From Caulobacteraceae bacterium (GTDB lineage Bacteria; Pseudomonadota; Alphaproteobacteria; Caulobacterales; Caulobacteraceae): a stretch of DNA of 8,708 nt. Below are positions 6,592 through 8,708 of this stretch, piece after piece. The position numbers were made by a program, and so were the translations under genes. Below the pieces are notes generated by a model. It did no database searches and had not been told where the DNA came from. It saw only the letters and a list, made by a program, of their open reading frames with translations. The first letter of the stretch is position 1, and each line of letters starts with the position of its first letter. Location: the NCBI GenBank assembly GCA_947479185.1, contig CANJYY010000087.1, positions 1 to 8,708 on the forward strand, given 5' to 3'.

Positions 6592-7356
6592 CTACCCCTC
6601 GTAGCGCCTGTTCAGCTTGCGCATGCCGCCGATCCAGCGGCCGTAGTCGGCGGTCTTGTTGCGCATGTACTCCAGCACCTGGGGATGCGGCAGGATGAGG
6701 AACTCTTCCTTCGCGATCGACTGGACGACCATCTCGGCCAGCGGCTCTGGCTCCATCATGCCGTCGACGCTGGCCACGCCGTCGGGGTTGCCGGCGGTCA
6801 TGGCCGTGCGCACGGCCTGGGGACAGAGGACCGAGACCTTGATGCCCTGGTCGCCGTGGGTGATGGCCAGCCATTCGGCGAGGCCAACAGCGGCGTGCTT
6901 GGTCACCGCGTAGGGGGCCGAGCCGATCTGGGTCAGCAGGCCGGCCGCCGAGGCGGTGTTGAGCAGGTAGCCGCCGCCGCGCGCCGCCATCAGCGGCACC
7001 AGATGCCGGGCGGCCCAGACATGGGCCATGACGTTGATGTCCCAGATGCGCTGCCAGTCCTCGTTCGGCGCCTCAGCGCCGCCGCCGACGCCGATGCCGG
7101 CGTTGGAGCAGAACAGGTCGATCGGGCCGTGGTCGCGCTCGACCGTTTCGATCAGGCCCTGGATATCGGCCTCGCGGCTGACGTCGACGGTGAAGGCGAC
7201 ACCGCCCATGCTCTCGGCCGTCGCCTTCGCGCCCGCCTCGTCGCGGTCGGCGCAGACGATCAGCTTCGGGCCCTCGGCGGCAAACCGCTGGGCCATGGCC
7301 CGGCCGATGCCGCTGGCGGCGCCGGTGACGACGATGATGCGATCCTTGAGATCCAT
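6592..7356 (-). CDS. SDR-family NAD-dependent oxidoreductase
   Basis: A 254-aa classical short-chain dehydrogenase of normal length. TGAASGIG (11-18) is the cofactor loop, and D37 after the second strand favours NAD(H) over NADP(H). NAG (85-87), N108, S136 and the YAVTK motif (Y149, K153) give the complete Asn-Ser-Tyr-Lys tetrad, so the enzyme should be active. The C-terminus ends with an Arg/Lys/Tyr-rich tail (RKLNRRYEG), probably near the substrate pocket. The gene follows the crotonase gene after 59 bp and is likely co-transcribed. GGGGAG lies about 10 nt before the ATG. Given an acyl-CoA dehydrogenase across the divergent promoter, the natural role is oxidation of a hydroxyacyl-CoA or a related alcohol to the ketone. 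That role is inferred from context; sequence alone gives only the SDR fold and chemistry. Confidence 0.94.
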   Translation of the reverse strand: MDLKDRIIVVTGAASGIGRAMAQRFAAEGPKLIVCADRDEAGAKATAESMGGVAFTVDVSREADIQGLIETVERDHGPIDLFCSNAGIGVGGGAEAPNEDWQRIWDINVMAHVWAARHLVPLMAARGGGYLLNTASAAGLLTQIGSAPYAVTKHAAVGLAEWLAITHGDQGIKVSVLCPQAVRTAMTAGNPDGVASVDGMMEPEPLAEMVVQSIAKEEFLILPHPQVLEYMRNKTADYGRWIGGMRKLNRRYEG

Positions 7357-7415
7357 GGCGTTAGCGCTCCCCGCGGTACGTGTTGTTCTGGTTGGATGGA
7401 TAGAGCCGGCCGGAC

Positions 7416-8210
7416 CTAGCGGCCGCGGAACACCGGCGGACGCTTCTCGACGAAGGCCAGCGAGGCGGCCTTGTGGTCCTCGGTCTGCATGGTGCGGACC
7501 ATGTGGATCGCCTCAGAGTCCATCGTCTCCGACAGGGTGCCGTGTTCGGCGATGGCGAGGTTCTTCTTCATGTAGCCGATGGCCACCGTCGGCAGGTCGG
7601 CCAGGCGGCGGGCCAGGGCGGCGGCCTCGCGCGCCAGGTCGGCGGCGGGCACCGCGCGGTTGACGATGCCCAGCCGGGCCGCCTCGGCGCCGCTGATGAC
7701 GTCAGCCATGAAGTAGAGCTCGCGCGCCTTGGCCGATCCGACCAGCTTGCTGAGGAAGTAGCTGCCGCCGTAGTCGCCCGAGGCGCCGATCTTCGAGAAG
7801 GCCGTGGTCATCTTGGCCTCTTCGGAGGCGATGCGGAAATCGCAGGCCAGGGCGATGGAGAGGCCGGCGCCGGCCGCCGCGCCCGGGATGACCGCCAGCG
7901 TCGGCTTGGGCATCTCGTGCAGCCAGCGGCTGAAGTCCATGCCGTTGCGCAGGCCGTTGACCCGCTGGTCGAAGGTCGGCGCGTCGCCGACAGGGCCTGC
8001 CACGAAACCCTTCACATCGCCGCCGGCGCAGAAGGCGCCGCCCGCGCCGGTGATGACCACGACGCGGACGTTGGGATCGAGAGCCAGCCGCGGCGCAGCC
8101 GCCGACAGGGCCGCCAGCAGCTCGCCGGTCAGGGCGTTGCGCGATTCCGGCCGGTTCATCGTCAGGGTGGCGACGCCGTCCTCGAAGGTCTCGATCAGCT
8201 GGTCGGTCAT
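7416..8210 (-). CDS. Enoyl-CoA hydratase/isomerase (crotonase) family protein
   Basis: A 264-aa crotonase-fold protein that binds an acyl-CoA thioester in the cytoplasm. The oxyanion-hole segments are GAFCAGGDVKG (58-68) and IPGAAAGAGLSIALACDFRIAS (108-129 region), and NRPESRNAL (19-27) is the usual first strand. By eye alignment to rat mitochondrial hydratase, the first catalytic Glu (Glu144) falls on F138 while the second (Glu164) is kept as E164. An Asp at D146 in GDYGGSY sits where isomerase-type members such as PaaG carry an Asp. The product may therefore be an isomerase or a specialised hydratase rather than a standard fatty-acid hydratase. The ATG at 8210 has AAGGA about 10 nt upstream. 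It leads the pair with the SDR gene and faces the acyl-CoA dehydrogenase gene across a shared regulatory region. Family is certain; exact reaction is not. Confidence 0.94.
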   Translation of the reverse strand: MTDQLIETFEDGVATLTMNRPESRNALTGELLAALSAAAPRLALDPNVRVVVITGAGGAFCAGGDVKGFVAGPVGDAPTFDQRVNGLRNGMDFSRWLHEMPKPTLAVIPGAAAGAGLSIALACDFRIASEEAKMTTAFSKIGASGDYGGSYFLSKLVGSAKARELYFMADVISGAEAARLGIVNRAVPAADLAREAAALARRLADLPTVAIGYMKKNLAIAEHGTLSETMDSEAIHMVRTMQTEDHKAASLAFVEKRPPVFRGR

Positions 8211-8258
8211 GGGGTCGAAGTCCTTGTTCGGAGGCGTGGGCGTCAGGGTCTGGCCGGC

Positions 8259-8288
8259 AGCCTAGATCAGGCTCCGGAGGCGGGCCAA
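8259..8288 (-). promoter_or_regulatory. Candidate promoter of the crotonase-SDR pair
   Basis: On the minus strand TTGGCC (8288-8283) and TAGGCT (8264-8259) are separated by 18 nt, a usable sigma-70-like pair with transcription starting near 8252. The -10 overlaps a small imperfect inverted repeat, GCCT-AGATC-AGGC (8260-8272), which might be coincidental. Confidence 0.35.
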
Positions 8289-8301
8289 CGCGAGATTTGC
8301 A

Positions 8302-8329
8302 TTGACCCGACGGCGCCCCCTTCTAGGGT
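8302..8329 (+). promoter_or_regulatory. Candidate promoter of the acyl-CoA dehydrogenase gene
   Basis: TTGACC (8302-8307) is a good -35, followed after 16 nt by TAGGGT (8324-8329), a weak -10 keeping the key T, A and final T. Transcription would start around 8336, inside the adjacent palindrome, giving a leader of about 70 nt. Confidence 0.4.
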
Positions 8330-8333
8330 GACA

Positions 8334-8351
8334 GTCAAACAACTGTTTGAC
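8334..8351. promoter_or_regulatory. Perfect palindromic operator, probably for a TetR-type regulator
   Basis: GTCAAACA (8334-8341) and TGTTTGAC (8344-8351) are perfect inverted repeats about a 2-bp centre (AC). The core CAAAC-N4-GTTTG resembles the sites I recall for PsrA-type TetR regulators of fatty-acid genes. It covers the expected transcription start of the acyl-CoA dehydrogenase gene, so a bound protein would repress it; it is about 80 bp upstream of the expected start of the opposite operon. The regulator's own gene is not in the window. Confidence 0.65.
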
Positions 8352-8407
8352 GCAGAGTCGGGCATGCCGCAATCGCGGTGTTCTCCGACCGATCCCCGGA
8401 GACCGCC

Positions 8408-8708
8408 ATGAACAAGATCGTCGACATCCGCCCCGACGCCGAGGCCGAACTCAACAACCTGGCCATGTCGGAGTCGGCCAAGCCGCTGATGGAAGCGGTC
8501 AAGCGCCACATCGCCGAGAACGTCGAGCCGATCACCGAGGAGTTCTTCCGCCTGGGCGAAAACCGCACCGACCGCTGGAGCTGGGCTCCCGGGCAGCTGG
8601 AGCTGCTGCAGACGGCCAAGGACAAGGCCAAGGCGTCCGGCCTGTGGAACTTCTTCCTGCCCGAGAGCGAGATCGGCCGGGGCCTGACCAACCTTGACTA
8701 CGCCTATA
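8408..8708 (+). CDS. Acyl-CoA dehydrogenase, N-terminal part (truncated by window end)
   Basis: Only the first 100 codons are visible; a full protein would be about 400 aa. The N-terminal all-helical domain is recognisable: a helix with MEAVKRHIAENVEPITEEFF (29-48), then WSWAPGQLELLQTAKDKAKA and SGLWNFFLPE, the entry to the substrate-binding domain typical of acyl-CoA dehydrogenases related to the ACAD10/11 group. The FAD-binding motifs and catalytic Glu lie outside the window. GGAG at 8398-8401 with 6-nt spacing supports the ATG at 8408. The enzyme would introduce a C2-C3 double bond into an acyl-CoA, feeding the crotonase and SDR encoded on the opposite strand. The palindrome over its transcription start suggests repression relieved by an acyl-CoA ligand. 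Confidence 0.9.
   Translation, partial: MNKIVDIRPDAEAELNNLAMSESAKPLMEAVKRHIAENVEPITEEFFRLGENRTDRWSWAPGQLELLQTAKDKAKASGLWNFFLPESEIGRGLTNLDYAY

Noticed and set aside
7357..7415. Possible separate promoter or terminator between crotonase and SDR genes
   Set aside because: The 59-bp gap shows only a 6-bp palindrome (AGCGCT) and no promoter pair or T-tract hairpin, so co-transcription is simpler.
8260..8272. Inverted repeat GCCT-AGATC-AGGC as a second operator
   Set aside because: Only four paired bases per arm in GC-rich DNA; too weak to call alone, mentioned only with the promoter candidate.
1..8708. Mobile element, CRISPR, tRNA/rRNA or toxin-antitoxin content
   Set aside because: No terminal inverted repeats, transposase or integrase motifs, spaced direct repeats, or RNA-gene signatures were seen on either strand.

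Overview
The window is very GC-rich and densely coding, with tightly coupled operons, SDR, crotonase and acyl-CoA dehydrogenase genes, and sugar oxidoreductases of the GMC and Gfo/Idh/MocA families. This suits a chromosomal segment of an alphaproteobacterium, plausibly Caulobacterales (Caulobacter/Phenylobacterium-like). The placement is inference from composition and gene style, because no marker gene is present. No rRNA, tRNA, CRISPR array, insertion sequence or phage gene was seen.

Region 1 (1-5287, all on the minus strand, transcribed right to left) is one compact operon of five genes: a 349-aa TIM-barrel isomerase/epimerase, a Gfo/Idh/MocA NAD(P)-dependent sugar dehydrogenase, a 260-aa hydroxypyruvate-isomerase-like TIM barrel, a 563-aa GMC-family FAD oxidoreductase, and a third IolE-like TIM barrel that runs off the left edge. 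The junctions are TGATG, ATGA, TGATG and a 4-nt gap, so translation is probably coupled. Two different sugar oxidoreductase chemistries combined with three distinct AP-endonuclease-2-fold isomerase/lyase-type enzymes recall known oxidative (3-keto) glycoside and anhydrosugar pathways. The window is best read as a catabolic operon for an unidentified sugar, glycoside or cyclitol. No transporter, glycosidase or regulator lies inside the window.

Region 2 (5288-5645) is a divergent intergenic stretch. On the operon side it holds a strong hairpin whose loop contains an ATG preceded by a near-perfect Shine-Dalgarno. That ATG opens a 23-codon frame running out of phase through the start of the first operon gene. 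Region 3 (5646-6503, plus strand) is a lone four-helix membrane protein with a cytoplasmic C-terminal domain, of visibly lower GC than its neighbours.

Region 4 (6592-8708) is an acyl-CoA module. A crotonase-family gene and an SDR dehydrogenase form a minus-strand pair, and a truncated acyl-CoA dehydrogenase gene diverges on the plus strand. The 197-bp divergent region between them contains a perfect 8+8 inverted repeat (GTCAAACA-AC-TGTTTGAC) just downstream of a candidate promoter for the dehydrogenase. It looks like the operator of a TetR-type acyl-CoA regulator. Together these genes would carry out beta-oxidation-like dehydrogenation, hydration or isomerisation, and alcohol oxidation of a CoA thioester.
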